64,000 nucleotides of DNA, from assembly GCF_031456545.1 (NCBI RefSeq), contig NZ_JAVDUV010000002.1, positions 62,001 to 126,000 of the forward strand. The letters run 5' to 3'. Below, in pieces: positions 16,687-25,717 of the stretch; the stretch's first letter is position 1, and the number at the start of each line of letters is the position of its first letter. The notes under the pieces are model-generated. The model was not told the origin of the DNA. It did no database searches and saw nothing but the letters and a program-made list of their open reading frames with translations. The stretch is from Agromyces sp. 3263. GTDB lineage: Bacteria; Actinomycetota; Actinomycetes; Actinomycetales; Microbacteriaceae. The translations under genes and the position numbers were made by a program.

Positions 16687-16733
16687 GGGACTCGCGCCAT
16701 CGGGGTGCGGGCGTGAGAGTGAGGGGCGATCGG

Positions 16734-17288
16734 ATGAGCGAGCTCGACCGGAGTGAACGAGATCGCTACGACCTCGGCCTGCTGTTCACCGATGGGCTCC
16801 CCGATCACGACGACGCTGCGGGATATCGCGGAGCAGTCGCCGCGCGCGCGGCAGGTATCAGCTACCGGCAGCTCGACTACTGGGCACGCACCCAGCTCGT
16901 GGAACCGACCGTGCGCGGCGCGGCCGGCTCGGGTTCGCAGCGACTCTACGGATTCCGCGACATCCTCGTGCTCAAGCTCGTCAAGCGGCTCCTCGACACC
17001 GGCATCTCGCTCCAGCAGATCCGCACCGCGGTGACCCAGCTCCGCGAGGCGGGCATCGACGACCTGGCGCAGACGACGCTCATGAGCGATGGTGCGAGCG
17101 TCTACCTGTGCACCTCCGACGACGAGGTCATCGACCTCGTGAACCGCGGACAGGGCGTGTTCGGCATCGCCGTCGGCAAGGTCCTCCGCGAGGTCGAGTC
17201 GACGCTGGTCGAGCTCGACACGCATCCGGCCGACCCGATGGACGAATTGGCCGCGCGCCGCGGCGCGCGTTCGCGCAAGATCTCCTGA
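16734..17288 (+). CDS. MerR-family regulator (Rv1830/McdR-like)
   Basis: This 184-residue MerR protein has YRGAVAARAAGISYRQLDYWARTQLVEPTVRGAAGSGSQRLYGFRDILVLKLVKRLLDTGISLQQIRTAV as its DNA-binding part, a pattern typical of the mycobacterial Rv1830 group. The C-terminal half (ASVYLCTSDDEVIDLVNRGQGVFGIAVGKVLREVESTLVEL) is the conserved partner region. In mycobacteria the order is GarA, MerR, DUF151 nuclease, MerR. Here the DUF151 gene is absent from the 110-base gap. ATG 16734 follows GAGGGGCG. Confidence 0.87.
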   Translation: MSELDRSERDRYDLGLLFTDGLPDHDDAAGYRGAVAARAAGISYRQLDYWARTQLVEPTVRGAAGSGSQRLYGFRDILVLKLVKRLLDTGISLQQIRTAVTQLREAGIDDLAQTTLMSDGASVYLCTSDDEVIDLVNRGQGVFGIAVGKVLREVESTLVELDTHPADPMDELAARRGARSRKIS

Positions 17289-17398
17289 CCCTCAGCGGGC
17301 TCGGCGATCACGCCGTGCCACGGATCCGTTGACCGCTCCGCTGCCCGCCGTCGAGCCCATCGCAATGGTCGCGCCACGCCCGGGCGTCCCAGATGACG
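17289..17398. other. Convergent intergenic region between MerR and ParA genes
   Basis: This 110-base spacer separates two genes that end towards each other. It contains the perfect palindrome ACGCCCGGGCGT (17376-17387) and the distant pair GGGCTCG/CGAGCCC. Either could form a weak hairpin, but no T-tract follows, so a classical terminator is not evident. Confidence 0.4.
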
Positions 17399-18232
17399 TC
17401 AGATGACGGGCGACTCGAGCTCCAGCGGCGTGCCGGCGTACTCGGCGATCCTCGCCGTGCGGAGCACCCGGTCGAGGAGCTGGTCGAAGTGGTTCGACAT
17501 CTCCTCTGCACTCTCGCCCGGCCACATGTGGAGGGGCTTCGCCGCACCCTGCGCCTGCTGCAGCGACGTGCGCTCGGGCAGCTGGGGCGACAGCACGAGC
17601 GGACCGAACATGTCGCGCAGCTCCTTGATGCGGAACTGGTGCTCGAGGGACTGCACGCGGGCGCGGTTCACGATGATGCCGAGCGGCTGCAGCCTGGGGG
17701 AGAGGCCGCGGCGGATCTCCTCGATGGCGCGGAGGGCACGGTCGGCTGCGGCGACGGAGAAGAGGCCGGGCTCGGTGACCACGGCGACGCGGTCGCTTGC
17801 GGCCCAGGCCGTGCGGGTGAGCGCGTTCAAGGAGGGCGCGCAGTCGATGAGCACGAGCTCGTAGTCGGCCTCGACGTTCGCGAGCGCCTCCTCGAGCTTC
17901 CAGATGTCGCGGATCGACGGATGCGGGCCGTCGTAGTTGATGGCCGAGGGGCTGCCGATCATGACGTCGATCGTCGAGCTCGGGTTGGACCTGGTCCAGC
18001 CGCTCGGGGCGATCGCCGAGCGGACGATCTTCTCCTTCGGCGACGCGAGGACGTCGGCGACGTTGAGGTGGCCGGCCATCTGGATGTCCATGCCGGTCGA
18101 CACATCGGACTGCGGGTCGAGGTCGACGACGAGCGTCCGCACCCCTCGGGCGAAGGCCGCTGAGGCCAGTCCGAGGGTGACGGTCGTCTTGCCGACACCG
18201 CCCTTCAGGGAACTGACGCTGAGTACGTGCAC
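17399..18232 (-). CDS. ParA-family ATPase
   Basis: This 277-residue P-loop ATPase has the deviant Walker A motif [10 protein letters not shown] (about residues 9-18), VVDLDPQSDVSTGMDI (switch I) and ELVLIDCAPSLNALTRTAWAASD (Walker B region). These proteins position chromosomes or large complexes with a ParB-like partner. No parB is adjacent here, so this may be an orphan ParA of the type that positions polar or wall machinery rather than the chromosomal ParA. GTG 18232 follows a TAACGT box by 8 bases, a leaderless arrangement. Divergent from pyruvate carboxylase. Confidence 0.9.
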   Translation of the reverse strand: MHVLSVSSLKGGVGKTTVTLGLASAAFARGVRTLVVDLDPQSDVSTGMDIQMAGHLNVADVLASPKEKIVRSAIAPSGWTRSNPSSTIDVMIGSPSAINYDGPHPSIRDIWKLEEALANVEADYELVLIDCAPSLNALTRTAWAASDRVAVVTEPGLFSVAAADRALRAIEEIRRGLSPRLQPLGIIVNRARVQSLEHQFRIKELRDMFGPLVLSPQLPERTSLQQAQGAAKPLHMWPGESAEEMSNHFDQLLDRVLRTARIAEYAGTPLELESPVI

Positions 18233-18307
18233 GAACAGATACGTTACCTTTAGTCCTCGGGCGATACCTAAATGTTCGCTGTGCGGAAACCGCGTCGAAA
18301 GGCCTGC

Positions 18308-21300
18308 ATGTTCACGAAGATCCTGGTAGCCAACCGCGGGGAGATCGCCATCCGGGCGTTCCGTGCGGCCGTCGAACTCGGCGCGAAGACCGTCGCCGTG
18401 TATCCGTTCGAAGACCGCAACTCCCTGCATCGTCTGAAGGCCGACGAGGCGTACCAGATCGGCGTGCCCGGGCATCCGGTGCGGGCGTATCTCGACGTGG
18501 CCGAGATCATCCGCGTGGCGCGCGAGTCGGGCGCCGACGCGATCTACCCGGGCTACGGGTTCCTCTCGGAGAACCCCGAGCTCGCGCAGGCCGCGGCCGA
18601 GGCGGGCATCACCTTCATCGGCCCGCCGAAGCACGTGCTCGAGATGGCGGGCAACAAGGTCACCGCGAAGGAGCACGCGATCGCCGCGGGCGTGCCCGTG
18701 CTGAAGTCGACGCCGCCCTCGCGCGACATCGAGGCGCTCGTGGCCCAGGCCGACGAGATCGGTTTCCCGATCTTCGCCAAGGCGGTCGCCGGCGGTGGAG
18801 GTCGCGGCATGCGCCGCGTCAACACGAAGGACGAGCTGCGCGGCTCGCTCGAAGAGGCCATGCGCGAGGCCGACAGCGCCTTCGGCGATCCGACGATGTT
18901 CCTCGAGCAGGCGGTGCTCCGCCCCCGCCACATCGAGGTCCAGGTGCTGGCGGATGCCTCGGGCGAGACGGTGCACCTGTTCGAGCGCGACTGCTCGGTG
19001 CAGCGTCGTCACCAGAAGGTCATCGAGATCGCGCCGGCGCCGAACCTGTCCGACGACGTGCGCCAGGCGCTCTATCGCGACGCCATCGCGTTCGCGAAGT
19101 CGATCGGCTACGTCAACGCGGGCACCGTCGAATTCCTCCTCGACACCGCGGGCGAACGTGCCGGCGAGCACGTGTTCATCGAGATGAACCCGCGCATCCA
19201 GGTCGAGCACACCGTGACGGAGGAGGTCACCGACGTCGACCTCGTCGTCTCGCAGATCCGCATCGCGGCGGGAGAGACGCTCGCGAGCCTCGGCCTCGAG
19301 CAGGACCAGATCCGCCTGCGCGGCGCGGCGCTGCAGTGCCGCATCACGACGGAGGACCCCACGGCGGGCTTCCGGCCCGACACGGGCAAGATCACCACCT
19401 ACCGGTCGCCCGGCGGTGCGGGCATCCGCCTCGACGGCGGCACCATCAACCCCGGCGCCCAGATCAGCCCGCACTTCGACTCGATGCTCGCGAAGCTCAC
19501 GTGCCGCGGCCGTGACTACCCGGCCGCGGTGGCCCGGGCGAAGCGCGCCCTCGCCGAGTTCCGCATCCGCGGCGTCTCCACGAACATCCCGTTCCTCCAG
19601 GCGGTCCTCGAGGACCCGGCGTTCGTCGCCGGCGACCTCAGCACCTCCTTCATCGAGGAGCGCCCGCAGCTGGTCCGTGGCCGCGTGTCCAAGGACCGCG
19701 GCACGAAGATCCTGAACTGGCTCGCGGATGTCACCGTGAACCAGCCGAACGGACCGGCGCCCACGTCGGTGAACCCGGCCGAGAAGCTCCCGGCGCTCGA
19801 TCTCTCGGAGCCGGCGCCGGCGGGGTCGCGTCAGCGCCTCCTCGAGCTCGGCCCCACGGGCTTCGCCGCGGCCCTGCGTGCGCAGACGCCGCTCGCCGTC
19901 ACCGAGACGACGTTCCGGGACGCGCATCAGTCGCTGCTCGCGACCCGGGTGCGAACGAAGGACCTCGTCGCCGTCGCCCCCTACGTGGCTCGTATGACCC
20001 CCGAGCTGCTCTCGGTCGAGGCGTGGGGCGGCGCGACCTATGACGTGGCGCTCCGGTTCCTCGGCGAGGACCCGTGGGAGCGCCTCGCCGCGCTTCGCGA
20101 GGCACTGCCGAACGTGAACATCCAGATGCTCCTGCGTGGGCGCAACACGGTCGGCTACACGCCGTACCCGACCGAGGTCACCGACGCGTTCATCCGCGAG
20201 GCGGCAGCCACGGGCGTCGACATCTTCCGCATCTTCGACGCCCTCAACGACGTGAACCAGATGCGCCCGGCGATCGACGCAGTGCTGGCCACCGGCCACG
20301 CCGTTGCCGAGGTGGCCCTCTGCTACACGGGCGACCTGCTCGACCCCGCCGAAGACCTGTACACGCTCGACTACTACCTCGGGCTCGCGGACGAGATCGT
20401 CGCGGCGGGCGCGCACATCCTCGCGATCAAGGACATGGCCGGCCTTCTCCGTCCAGCCGCCGCCGAGCGCCTCGTGACGGCACTGCGCGAGCGCTTCGAC
20501 CTGCCGGTGCACCTGCACACCCACGACACCGCCGGCGGTCAGCTGGCCACGCTGCTCGCGGCCAGCCGCGCCGGCGTCGACGCGGTCGACGTGGCGAGCG
20601 CGCCGATGGCCGGCACCACGAGCCAGCCGTCCGCCTCGTCGTTGGTCGCGGCGCTCGCGCACACCGAGCGCGACACCGGCATCTCGCTGGACGCGGTCAC
20701 CGACCTCGAGCCGTACTGGGAATCGGTCCGCCGCCTCTACAAGCCGTTCGAGTCCGGCCTGCCCGGCCCCACCGGCCGCGTGTACCACCACGAGATCCCC
20801 GGCGGACAGCTCTCGAACCTGCGCCAGCAGGCGATCGCGCTCGGCCTGGCCGACGACTTCGAGCTCATCGAGGACATGTACGCCGCGGCCAACAAGATCC
20901 TCGGCCGCGTGCCGAAGGTGACGCCCTCGTCGAAGGTGGTCGGCGACCTCGCGCTGCACCTCGCGGCGGTCAAGGCGGATCCGGCCGACTTCGCGGAGAA
21001 CCCCGACAAGTACGACGTGCCCGACTCGGTCGTCGGCTTCATGGCCGGAGAGCTCGGCGACCTCCCGGGCGGGTGGCCCGAGCCCTTCCGCACGAAGGTG
21101 CTCGCCGGCCGTGACGTGCGCATCGGCGTGACGGAGCTCACCGACGACCAGCGCAGCGCCCTCGACGGGGACAGCGTCACCCGTCGCGCGACGCTCAACG
21201 CCCTGCTGTTCCCGGCACCCACGCGCCAGTTCGAGCAGATCCGGGAGCTCTTCGGCGACCTGTCGGTCGTCGACACCTCCGACTACCTCTACGGGCTGCG

Positions 21301-21712
21301 CCAGGGTTCCGAGCACGTGGTGGAGATCGACAAGGGCGTGCGGCTCTACGCCGGCCTCGAGGCGATCGGCGAGGCCGATGACAAGGGCATGCGCACGGTC
21401 ATGACCATCCTCAACGGCCAGCTCCGACCCGTCTTCGTGCGCGACCGCAGCATCGTGGTCGAGACCCGCGCGGCCGAGAAGGCGGATGCCTCGCAGCCCG
21501 GCCAGGTGGCCGCGCCCTTCTCGGGCGTCGTCACGCTGCAGGTCGAGCCGGGCGCGGAGATCGCCGCCGGGCAGAGCGTGGCGTCGATCGAGGCGATGAA
21601 GATGGAGGCGGCGATCACCTCGCCCGTCGCCGGTGTCGTGGAGCGGCTCGCCATCCCCAAGACGCAGCAGGTGGAGGCGGGCGATCTCCTCGTGGTGGTG
21701 CGCCCGCGCTAG
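18308..21712 (+). CDS. pyc: Pyruvate carboxylase (single-chain)
   Basis: This 1134-residue biotin enzyme makes oxaloacetate from pyruvate, bicarbonate and ATP. Domains in order are biotin carboxylase (1-450, with KAVAGGGGRGMR ATP-grasp loop and EMNPRIQVEHTVTEE), carboxyltransferase (about 530-800, with TTFRDAHQSLLATRVR and HTHDTAGG), the PYC/OADA tetramerisation region, and biotinyl domain (IEAMKMEA, biotinylated Lys near 1098). ATG 18308 follows GAAAGG. Its TAG stop is also the start of a TAGGCT -10 box serving the next gene. Length equals known actinobacterial Pyc. Confidence 0.97.
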   Translation: MFTKILVANRGEIAIRAFRAAVELGAKTVAVYPFEDRNSLHRLKADEAYQIGVPGHPVRAYLDVAEIIRVARESGADAIYPGYGFLSENPELAQAAAEAGITFIGPPKHVLEMAGNKVTAKEHAIAAGVPVLKSTPPSRDIEALVAQADEIGFPIFAKAVAGGGGRGMRRVNTKDELRGSLEEAMREADSAFGDPTMFLEQAVLRPRHIEVQVLADASGETVHLFERDCSVQRRHQKVIEIAPAPNLSDDVRQALYRDAIAFAKSIGYVNAGTVEFLLDTAGERAGEHVFIEMNPRIQVEHTVTEEVTDVDLVVSQIRIAAGETLASLGLEQDQIRLRGAALQCRITTEDPTAGFRPDTGKITTYRSPGGAGIRLDGGTINPGAQISPHFDSMLAKLTCRGRDYPAAVARAKRALAEFRIRGVSTNIPFLQAVLEDPAFVAGDLSTSFIEERPQLVRGRVSKDRGTKILNWLADVTVNQPNGPAPTSVNPAEKLPALDLSEPAPAGSRQRLLELGPTGFAAALRAQTPLAVTETTFRDAHQSLLATRVRTKDLVAVAPYVARMTPELLSVEAWGGATYDVALRFLGEDPWERLAALREALPNVNIQMLLRGRNTVGYTPYPTEVTDAFIREAAATGVDIFRIFDALNDVNQMRPAIDAVLATGHAVAEVALCYTGDLLDPAEDLYTLDYYLGLADEIVAAGAHILAIKDMAGLLRPAAAERLVTALRERFDLPVHLHTHDTAGGQLATLLAASRAGVDAVDVASAPMAGTTSQPSASSLVAALAHTERDTGISLDAVTDLEPYWESVRRLYKPFESGLPGPTGRVYHHEIPGGQLSNLRQQAIALGLADDFELIEDMYAAANKILGRVPKVTPSSKVVGDLALHLAAVKADPADFAENPDKYDVPDSVVGFMAGELGDLPGGWPEPFRTKVLAGRDVRIGVTELTDDQRSALDGDSVTRRATLNALLFPAPTRQFEQIRELFGDLSVVDTSDYLYGLRQGSEHVVEIDKGVRLYAGLEAIGEADDKGMRTVMTILNGQLRPVFVRDRSIVVETRAAEKADASQPGQVAAPFSGVVTLQVEPGAEIAAGQSVASIEAMKMEAAITSPVAGVVERLAIPKTQQVEAGDLLVVVRPR

Positions 21713-21715
21713 GCT
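21710..21715 (+). promoter_or_regulatory. TAGGCT -10 box overlapping the pyc stop codon
   Basis: The hexamer TAGGCT begins with the TAG stop codon of pyruvate carboxylase. It lies about 34 bases before the GTG of the MinD-like gene, which has its own ribosome binding site GAGGAGGG. The same overlap of stop codon and -10 recurs at 27410 and 51202. Confidence 0.45.
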
Positions 21716-21749
21716 GTCGATGTGTTCGCACTGGTGAGGAGGGCTATCC

Positions 21750-23141
21750 GTGGCTGACGACAGCAGTGATCGCGAGATGACGACACGTCGGGCGACCGGA
21801 GCGCGTCGAACCCCCGACGAGCACGGTGAGCTCGAGCCGACGACGGGCGCGCACGCAGCGAGTGCCCTCCCCGAGAGCCTGAACATCCGGGTCGACCTGC
21901 CTCCCGCGCCGCGGCCCGAGATGCCGGAAGACGAGGTCGCCGTCGCGATCGACGATGTGGCCGTGAATCCGGGCACCGTGGTCGGCGGCGGGCCCTCGAC
22001 CACCTCGGTCGAGGTCGTCACGCCGGCGCTCTCCAATGCCGGATATCGCAGTTCCTACCGGCGCGACGCGTCGCCCTACAGTGCGCTCCTCGCCTCCGAC
22101 GCCTCCAAGCTCCGGCGCGAGCGCGTGAGCACCGACACCGGCAGCCACGTCGCCGTCGTCGACGTGCCGACCGACCAGCTCGCACCCTCCGAGCTGCCCG
22201 AGCCGTCCGAGTCCCTCACCGCCGATCGGCTCATCGACCTGAACCGCACCACGCGGCCCGCGCCGCACGGCGGGTTCAACCGTTTCCTCTACGAGGCGTC
22301 GCTGCACCTCGTGAACCTCGGCGACTCGGCCAAGGCCCGGGCATACAAGGAGCTGACCGCTCGCATCCAGAAGCGCTTCGAGGGCGGCGCCCGCTTCGTG
22401 CCGGTCCTCACTCGCAAGGGCGGTGTCGGCAAGACGACGATCACCGCCCTGCTCGGCATGGCCCTCGCCGATGCGCGCGACGATCGCATCATCGCGATCG
22501 ACGCCAACCCCGACCGCGGCACGCTCGCCGAGCGCGTCGATCGCCAGACCCGCGAGACGGTGCGCGACGTCGTCACGAAGGCCTCGTCGATCGGCGGCTA
22601 CACGGACTTCTCCGCCTTCGTCTCCCGCGACGAGACGCGGCTCGACATCCTCGCGTCCGACACCGATCCGACGCTGTCAGAGGCGTTCGACGACAACGAC
22701 TACAACGTGGTCGCGGGGCTCGCGGCCCGGTACTACTCCCTCGTGCTCACCGACTGCGGAACCGGCATCGTGCACTCGGTGATGCGCGCCACCCTGCAGC
22801 GGGCCGACTCGATCGTCATCGTGTCAGGCGGCAGCGTCGACGAGGCGAGGCTCGCGTCCGAGACGCTCACCTGGCTGGAGGCCAACGGCTACGGCGAGCT
22901 CGTGCGGAACGCGGTCGTCGCGATCAACCTGGCGACCCAGGGCACCCACCTCGTCAAGGTCGACGAGATCGAGGCGCACTTCGCGTCGCGGGTGCGCGAG
23001 ATCGTGCGGATCCCCTACGACCCGCAGCTCGCCGCCGGATCCGTCGTGAACTGGCACGAGCTGCGTCCCGTGACCAAGCACGCGGCCCGCGAACTCGCGG
23101 CGCTCGTCGTGGAAGGCCTGCCCGCCGACCGCGGGTACTGA
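21750..23141 (+). CDS. MinD/ParA-like ATPase with long disordered N-terminus
   Basis: This 463-residue protein has about 170 low-complexity residues rich in Pro, Thr, Ser and acidic groups. A helical segment follows ([35 protein letters not shown]), then a ParA-like ATPase domain starting at [23 protein letters not shown] (about residue 215), with [17 protein letters not shown]. Proteins with this layout occur near ESX-type secretion or partition genes in other actinobacteria, but none is adjacent here. GTG 21750 follows GAGGAGGG. It lies 13 bases before def. Its cargo is unknown. Confidence 0.82.
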   Translation: MADDSSDREMTTRRATGARRTPDEHGELEPTTGAHAASALPESLNIRVDLPPAPRPEMPEDEVAVAIDDVAVNPGTVVGGGPSTTSVEVVTPALSNAGYRSSYRRDASPYSALLASDASKLRRERVSTDTGSHVAVVDVPTDQLAPSELPEPSESLTADRLIDLNRTTRPAPHGGFNRFLYEASLHLVNLGDSAKARAYKELTARIQKRFEGGARFVPVLTRKGGVGKTTITALLGMALADARDDRIIAIDANPDRGTLAERVDRQTRETVRDVVTKASSIGGYTDFSAFVSRDETRLDILASDTDPTLSEAFDDNDYNVVAGLAARYYSLVLTDCGTGIVHSVMRATLQRADSIVIVSGGSVDEARLASETLTWLEANGYGELVRNAVVAINLATQGTHLVKVDEIEAHFASRVREIVRIPYDPQLAAGSVVNWHELRPVTKHAARELAALVVEGLPADRGY

Positions 23142-23154
23142 TATCGGAGCGCAC

Positions 23155-23646
23155 GTGCCGGAACGCCCCATTCGCCTGTTCGGCGACCCTGTCCTGAAGA
23201 CCGTCTCCGCCCCCGTCGAACAGATCGACGATGGCGTGCGCGCGCTCGTCGCCGACCTCATCGACAGTGTGAAGCTCCCGGGCCGTGCGGGGGTGGCGGC
23301 GTCGCAGATCGGGGTCAACCTGCGCGCGTTCAGCTACAACGTCGACGGCGAGGTCGGATACATCCTGAATCCCGAGATCGTCGAGGTGTCGGGCGAGGTC
23401 GAGGCCATCGACGAGGGGTGCCTGTCGGTTCCGGGGCTCTGGCACAAGACGCCGCGGCATCCGTTCGCCCGGGTTCGCGGCATCGACCTCGACGGCAACG
23501 AGGTCGAGCTCTCGGGCTCGGGCCTGATGGCGCAGGCACTGCAGCACGAGACCGACCACCTCGACGGCATCCTCTACCTCGACCGGCTCGAGAAGGCCGA
23601 ACGTCGGGTCGCGATGAAGGAGGTGCGCGAGTCGGACTGGTTCTGA
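23155..23646 (+). CDS. def: Peptide deformylase
   Basis: This 163-residue metalloenzyme removes the formyl group from nascent proteins. All three motifs are present: [13 protein letters not shown] (motif 1), DEGCLSVPG with the metal-binding Cys (motif 2), and [15 protein letters not shown] with the HExxH metal ligands (motif 3). The start is GTG with a weak upstream purine tract (GGAG). It is the last gene before a bidirectional terminator and probably shares a transcript with the MinD-like gene. Confidence 0.96.
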   Translation: MPERPIRLFGDPVLKTVSAPVEQIDDGVRALVADLIDSVKLPGRAGVAASQIGVNLRAFSYNVDGEVGYILNPEIVEVSGEVEAIDEGCLSVPGLWHKTPRHPFARVRGIDLDGNEVELSGSGLMAQALQHETDHLDGILYLDRLEKAERRVAMKEVRESDWF

Positions 23647-23679
23647 CCGCGCCGGGCCGACCCGGCCGTGACACGCATG

Positions 23680-23720
23680 ACGAAGAAGGGCCCCGCGGAT
23701 GCCGCGGGGCCCTTCTTCGT
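23680..23720. terminator. Perfect 19-bp hairpin, bidirectional terminator
   Basis: Arms at 23680-23698 and 23702-23720 are perfectly complementary over 19 bases with a 3-base loop. They include AAGAAGGGCCCCGCGG and its complement. It sits between the convergent def and acyl-CoA synthetase genes. The arms end in short A- and T-rich runs (GAAGAA / TTCTTC), so it can terminate from either side. The loop region also creates a copy of the CGGATGCCGC word. Confidence 0.85.
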
Positions 23721-23740
23721 GCAATCGACGATGCGTGGGC

Positions 23741-25570
23741 TCAGTGCACGATGGAGTGGCCTTCGGTGGCCGGGGCGCCCGAGTACATCGACTCGATCTG
23801 GCCCGAGAAGTCCTCGAGGATCACGTTGCGCTTGATGCTCAGCTTCGGGGTGAGGTGCCCGCTCGCCTCGGTGAGCTCGGTGGCCAGGATCGTGAACTTG
23901 CGGATGGATTCGGCGCGCGACACGTTCTCGTTGGCGGCGTCGATGGCCCGCTGCACCTCGGCGAGCACCGCGGCGTTGGTGGTGGCCTCCTCGAGGCTCA
24001 TGCCCGCGTCCTCGTTGTTGTTGTTGAGCCAGACGGGGAGCATCTCGGGGTCGAGGGTGACCAGCGCGGAGATGAACGGCTTCTTGTCGCCGACGACGAC
24101 GACCTGCCCCACCAGCGGGTTCGCGCGGATCGGGTCCTCGAGGGCGGCGGGCGACACGTTCTTGCCGCCGGCCGTGACGATGATCTCCTTCTTGCGCCCC
24201 GTGATCGAGAGGAAGCCGTCGCTGTCGAACGAGCCGAGGTCGCCGGTCTTGAACCACTCGCCGTTGAAGGTGTCGGCGGTAGCCTCGGGGTTCTTCCAGT
24301 ACTCCTTGAACACGTTGATGCCCTTGACCTCGATCTCGCCGTCGTCGGCGATGCGGACCGAGACGCCGGGAAGCGCCGGGCCGACCGAGCCGATCTTCGA
24401 CTTCGTGGCCAGGTTGACGGTCGCCGGCGCCGTCGTCTCGGTGAGGCCGTAGCCCTCGAGGATCGTGATGCCGAGGGCGTGGTAGAAGTGGCCGAGACGC
24501 GGCCCGAGGGGCGCCGAGCCCGATACCGCGTACTTCACGTTGCCGCCCATCGCGGCGCGCAGCTTCGAGAGCACGAGCCGGTCGAGGATGGCGAACTTGA
24601 CCTTCAGGCCGAACGGCACGGCGCCCGACTCCTTCGCCATCGAGTAGGCGACGGCCGTCTCGGCGGCGGCGCGGAAGATCTTGCCCTTGCCGCCGGCCTC
24701 GGCCTTCTGCTCGGAGACGTTGTAGACCTTCTCGAACACGCGCGGGACGGCGAGCAGGAACGTGGGCTTGAAGCTGCCGAGGCTCGGGAGCAGCTGCTTG
24801 GTGTCCGGCTGGTGGCCGACCCGCACGCCCGCGTGCACCGCGAGCACGGCGATGAAGCGCGCGAAGATGTGCGCGGTCGTGATGAAGAGCAGGGTCGACG
24901 CGCCGGGCTCGGACACGACCTCCTTGAGCGCCACGGCGGAGTTGCGGCAGAGCTCGACGAAGTTCGAGTGGGTGAGCACGCAGCCCTTCGGCTTGCCGGT
25001 GGAGCCCGAGGTGTAGATCAGCGTCGCGATGTCGGAGCCGACCGCGAGGTTGCGTCGCCGCTCGATCTCCTCGTCGGCCACGCCGGTGCCCGACGCGGCG
25101 AGTTTGTCGAGATCGCCGAGGTCGATCTGCCAGACGTTCCGGATGGCCGGCAGCTCGGGGTGCACCTCGTCGAAGCGCGCGAAGTGGTCGGGCGTCTCGA
25201 GGATCACGGAGACGGCGCCCGAGTCGCTGAGGTTCCACTTGACCTGCGAGGGGGAGTTCGTCTCGTAGATCGGCACGAGCACCGCGCCGGCGAACCAGGT
25301 GGCGAAGTCGATGAGGGTCCACTCGTACCGGGTCTTGCACATGAGCCCGATCTTGTCGCCCGGCTGGATGCCAGCGGCCACGAGGCCCTTCGCGAGCGCG
25401 ATGACCTGGTCGTAGAACTCGCGGGTCGTGACCGGCGACCAGCCGCCGTCGGCCGTCGGGAGGGAGAACAGCACCGAGTCGGGCGTGGCGGCGACCCGGT
25501 CGACGAGGAGGTCGGTCGCGTTCGCGTCGGGGTCGGCCGGGACGACGGCGGGGGTATCGAACTGGATCAC
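23741..25570 (-). CDS. Long-chain acyl-CoA synthetase (FadD15-like)
   Basis: This 609-residue AMP-forming ligase would activate fatty acids to acyl-CoA. The AMP-binding signature IATLIYTSGSTGKPKGCVLTHSNF is near residue 180. GYGLTETTAPATVN is the adenine-binding motif, and FKTGDLGSFDSDGFLSITGRKKEIIVTAGGKNVSP is the hinge of acyl-CoA synthetases. Length and the overall pattern match FadD15 of mycobacteria. The start is GTG preceded by GGAGCTACC. Chain-length preference is not readable. Confidence 0.9.
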   Translation of the reverse strand: MIQFDTPAVVPADPDANATDLLVDRVAATPDSVLFSLPTADGGWSPVTTREFYDQVIALAKGLVAAGIQPGDKIGLMCKTRYEWTLIDFATWFAGAVLVPIYETNSPSQVKWNLSDSGAVSVILETPDHFARFDEVHPELPAIRNVWQIDLGDLDKLAASGTGVADEEIERRRNLAVGSDIATLIYTSGSTGKPKGCVLTHSNFVELCRNSAVALKEVVSEPGASTLLFITTAHIFARFIAVLAVHAGVRVGHQPDTKQLLPSLGSFKPTFLLAVPRVFEKVYNVSEQKAEAGGKGKIFRAAAETAVAYSMAKESGAVPFGLKVKFAILDRLVLSKLRAAMGGNVKYAVSGSAPLGPRLGHFYHALGITILEGYGLTETTAPATVNLATKSKIGSVGPALPGVSVRIADDGEIEVKGINVFKEYWKNPEATADTFNGEWFKTGDLGSFDSDGFLSITGRKKEIIVTAGGKNVSPAALEDPIRANPLVGQVVVVGDKKPFISALVTLDPEMLPVWLNNNNEDAGMSLEEATTNAAVLAEVQRAIDAANENVSRAESIRKFTILATELTEASGHLTPKLSIKRNVILEDFSGQIESMYSGAPATEGHSIVH

Positions 25571-25717
25571 GGTAGCTCCTTCGGCACCGGAGGAGGCCGC
25601 GCGGCCTCGGGGCGCGCGAACCTCGGCGTTGGGGTCGATTACACTCTAGTCGTTGCTCGTGCGGCCCTGAGGCCCCGGGATCATTCGGCCTCACCCCGTA
25701 CGAAAGGCGGCTTGCTG

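Noticed and set aside
16624..16733. Remnant of a DUF151 gene between the two MerR genes
   Set aside because: The 110-base gap has no coding remnant in any frame that resembles the nuclease. It looks like a plain promoter region.
17399..22036. 1545-codon open frame on the minus strand across pyruvate carboxylase
   Set aside because: Only the ParA part (17399-18232) has real motifs. The rest is the antisense of pyc, with His/Asp/Arg-rich sequence typical of a GC-rich shadow frame.
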